Below, one piece after another: positions 3,222-5,060 of a DNA stretch of 5,060 bases. The stretch comes from Gammaproteobacteria bacterium. Its GTDB lineage: Bacteria > Pseudomonadota > Gammaproteobacteria > HK1. The stretch is from contig JAGRHX010000272.1 in NCBI GenBank assembly GCA_020444775.1, forward strand, positions 1-5,060, in the 5' to 3' direction. The notes under the pieces were generated by a model. It worked only from the letters and a program-made list of their open reading frames with translations. It did no database searches and was not told where the DNA came from. A program made the position numbers and the translations under genes. Numbering within the stretch: the stretch's first letter is position 1; every line of letters begins with the position of its first letter.

Positions 3222-5060
3222 TTACAGCTCGGTTTGCTTGCGATTCTCGATCGCGTCCAGGACCTTGGGCGGCGACATCGGTAGCGAGTCCATACGCCGG
3301 CCCACGGCCGCCGCGATGGCATTGGCTATCGCCGCCATGGGCGGACAGATATTGACCTCGCCAACGCCCTTCACGCCAAACGGGTGGTTCTCGTTCGGTA
3401 CCTCGACGATCACCGCCTCGATGGTCGGCAGGTCCGAGGCTACCGGGATCCTGTAGTCCAGGAAGCCCGCGTTATCGAGCTGGCCCTTGTCGTTGTAGAT
3501 GTACTCCTCGTTCAGGGCCCAGCCTATGCCCTGCACCACACCACCCTGGATCTGGCCTTCGACGTAGCTCGGGTGGATCGCCTTGCCCACGTCCTGAGCA
3601 GCGATGAAGCGCAGGATCGTGACCTTGCCGGTCTCTGGATCCACCTCGACGTCGCAGAACTGGGTCGAGAAGCCGGGCGCCTGACCGCCGGCGTTGACCG
3701 AACCGGTGGCGCCGACCGGACCACCGGTGGCGGCCGCCTTGGCCGCCAACTCCCTGAGGCTGAGGGGATCGAAGTCACCGACGTTGGTGCTGGCGGGCTT
3801 GGCCTGACCGTCCTCCCAGATGACCCCTTCGACATCCACGTCCCAGATCATGGCCGCGCGCTTGCGCAGCTCGTCGATGCACTTCTTGGCGGCTTCGACG
3901 ACCGCGATGCCGGTGGCATAGGTGACCCGCGAGCCACCGGTGACATGCGTGTATGGCACAGCGGTGGTGTCACCGACAATGGCCCGGATCTGGTCATAGG
4001 GCACGCCGAAGGTCTCGGCCGCCATCAGCGCCATGGAGGCGCGGGAACCACCTACGTCGACGCTGCCGGTCGAGACGGTCACGGTGCCGTCGTTGTTGAT
4101 GTAGACGGTGGCACCCGATTCGCCGGCGCCGTTGAACCAGTAGCCTGAGGCCACGCCACGACCCTGGTTCGGCCCCAGCTTGATCTTGTAGGCCGGGTGA
4201 TCCATGCAGGCCTGCACGGTCTCCTTGTAACCGCCGTGGGCGAGCTTTGGTCCGAAGATCATGTTGGTGCCGACGTCGGCGGCGTTCTTCATCCGTACCT
4301 CGAGCGGATCCTTGCCGATCTTCTTGCACAGGATGTCAATCACGCTCTCGACCGCGAACGCCGAGATCGGCGAGCCCGGTGCACGGTAGGCGGCCGCCTT
4401 CGGCCGGTTGCAGACCACGTCGTAGCCGATCGAATGCTGGTTCTCGATCGAGTAGGGGGCGAAGGCGCACAGACAGGCGTTCATCACCGGCGAGCCCGGG
4501 AAGGCACCGGCCTGGAACTTGAAGATGCCCTCGGCGGCGGTGATGGTGCCGTCTTTCTTGATGCCCATCTTGACCTTCATGGACGAGCCCGAGGTCGGAC
4601 CGGAGGCCTTGAACACGTCCTCACGACTCATGGTGATGCGCACCGGGTGGCCGCATTTCTTCGACAGCGCCATGGCCACCGGCTCGACATACACGACGGT
4701 CTTCCCGCCGAAGCCGCCGCCGATCTCGGCCGGGTGCACGCGCAGGTCGCTGAGCTTCATGCCGACCAGCTTGGCGGTGAGGTTGCGCACCACGAAGTGG
4801 CCCTGGCTGGAGCTCCAGATTTCACCCTGGCCGTCGCTGTCGTAGCGCGCCAGACAGGCGTGCGGCTCGATGTAGCCCTGGTGCACGGTGGCGGTCTTGA
4901 ACTCCTTCTCGACCACCTCGTCGGCGGCCGCGAAGCCGGCGTCCAGATCGCCGATCTTGAATTCCATCTTCTTGGAGACGTTCGAAGGTTTGGTCGGCGC
5001 CGGCTCGACCCCGCGCGTGGTCATGTCCTCGAACAGCAGCGGCGCGTCCTCGGCCATCGC
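3222..5060 (-). CDS. Xanthine dehydrogenase/aldehyde oxidase-family molybdopterin-binding large subunit (5' part off the window)
   Basis: 612 codons are visible and the frame stays open to the right edge. Family members are about 750-800 aa, so roughly the first 150 residues (most of the a/b hammerhead domain) are missing. The Met codon at 5057 is internal, not a start. These subunits hold the molybdenum cofactor and hydroxylate a substrate with water, passing electrons to FeS and FAD subunits, neither of which is seen here. Visible motifs: YIEPHACL, the cofactor loop GGGFGGK (4701-4721), AYRAPGSP, GSVDVGGSRASMALMAAE, THVTGGSRVTYATG, QDVGKAIHPSYVEGQIQGG, and FGVKGVGE, whose Glu (3357-3359) matches the catalytic glutamate of xanthine oxidase. 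The AYRCSF active-site loop of form I CO dehydrogenase is absent (AYRAPG instead), so it is not CoxL. The substrate is not predictable. A MoaD-like gene follows on the same strand. Confidence 0.95.
   Translation of the reverse strand, partial: AMAEDAPLLFEDMTTRGVEPAPTKPSNVSKKMEFKIGDLDAGFAAADEVVEKEFKTATVHQGYIEPHACLARYDSDGQGEIWSSSQGHFVVRNLTAKLVGMKLSDLRVHPAEIGGGFGGKTVVYVEPVAMALSKKCGHPVRITMSREDVFKASGPTSGSSMKVKMGIKKDGTITAAEGIFKFQAGAFPGSPVMNACLCAFAPYSIENQHSIGYDVVCNRPKAAAYRAPGSPISAFAVESVIDILCKKIGKDPLEVRMKNAADVGTNMIFGPKLAHGGYKETVQACMDHPAYKIKLGPNQGRGVASGYWFNGAGESGATVYINNDGTVTVSTGSVDVGGSRASMALMAAETFGVPYDQIRAIVGDTTAVPYTHVTGGSRVTYATGIAVVEAAKKCIDELRKRAAMIWDVDVEGVIWEDGQAKPASTNVGDFDPLSLRELAAKAAATGGPVGATGSVNAGGQAPGFSTQFCDVEVDPETGKVTILRFIAAQDVGKAIHPSYVEGQIQGGVVQGIGWALNEEYIYNDKGQLDNAGFLDYRIPVASDLPTIEAVIVEVPNENHPFGVKGVGEVNICPPMAAIANAIAAAVGRRMDSLPMSPPKVLDAIENRKQTEL

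Noticed and set aside
3384..4148. 254-codon open frame on the plus strand
   Set aside because: It is antisense to the molybdenum hydroxylase gene, which carries clear family motifs throughout. The Asp/Gly/Val-rich translation is a shadow.
3222..5060. Form I carbon monoxide dehydrogenase large subunit (CoxL)
   Set aside because: The diagnostic AYRCSF loop is missing; the sequence there is AYRAPGSP with no cysteine.
1..5060. tRNA or rRNA genes, insertion sequences, phage or defence genes
   Set aside because: No cloverleaf, rRNA segment, transposase, terminal inverted repeats or defence domains were recognised on either strand.

Overview
The window is GC-rich DNA with compact, same-strand gene blocks. 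It carries an OmpW-family outer-membrane porin with a Sec signal peptide and a C-terminal aromatic residue, so it comes from a Gram-negative bacterium, most likely a beta- or gammaproteobacterium. The species cannot be named from the sequence alone.

Layout: (1) positions 1-1015, minus strand: an enoyl-CoA hydratase/isomerase (crotonase) gene, then, 45 bp downstream, the first 37 codons of a MaoC/hot-dog-like protein that runs off the left edge. Together they look like a small CoA-ester (beta-oxidation-type) operon. (2) 1016-1156: a 141-bp divergent intergenic region with two plausible sigma70-type promoters back to back. (3) 1157-1786, plus strand: a glutathione S-transferase. (4) 1787-2036: non-coding, with a likely ompW promoter (TACAAT), a good FNR/ANR-like box about 42 bp upstream of the inferred transcription start, and a perfect 19-bp dyad on that start. 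(5) 2037-2720, plus strand: ompW-like porin. (6) 2721-2865: space between convergent genes, with degenerate direct repeats and a long hairpin that overlaps the stop codon of the next gene. (7) 2866-3117, minus strand: a MoaD/ThiS-like beta-grasp protein starting with GTG. (8) 3118-3221: an intercistronic gap rich in secondary structure. (9) 3222-5060, minus strand: most of the molybdopterin-binding large subunit of a xanthine dehydrogenase/aldehyde oxidase-family molybdenum hydroxylase, whose N-terminus lies beyond the right edge.

How the genes may work together: the large subunit and the MoaD/ThiS-like protein probably form one transcription unit, giving a molybdenum hydroxylase with its own small sulfur-carrier-like protein. 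The crotonase and MaoC-like genes could act on a CoA thioester. The substrate of either block cannot be read from this sequence, and a link between the two blocks is only a guess. Nothing here amounts to a clearly new system. The best leads are the dedicated MoaD/ThiS-like protein ending in Ala-Gly instead of Gly-Gly, the ompW control region, and the structured junctions around the MoaD-like gene.
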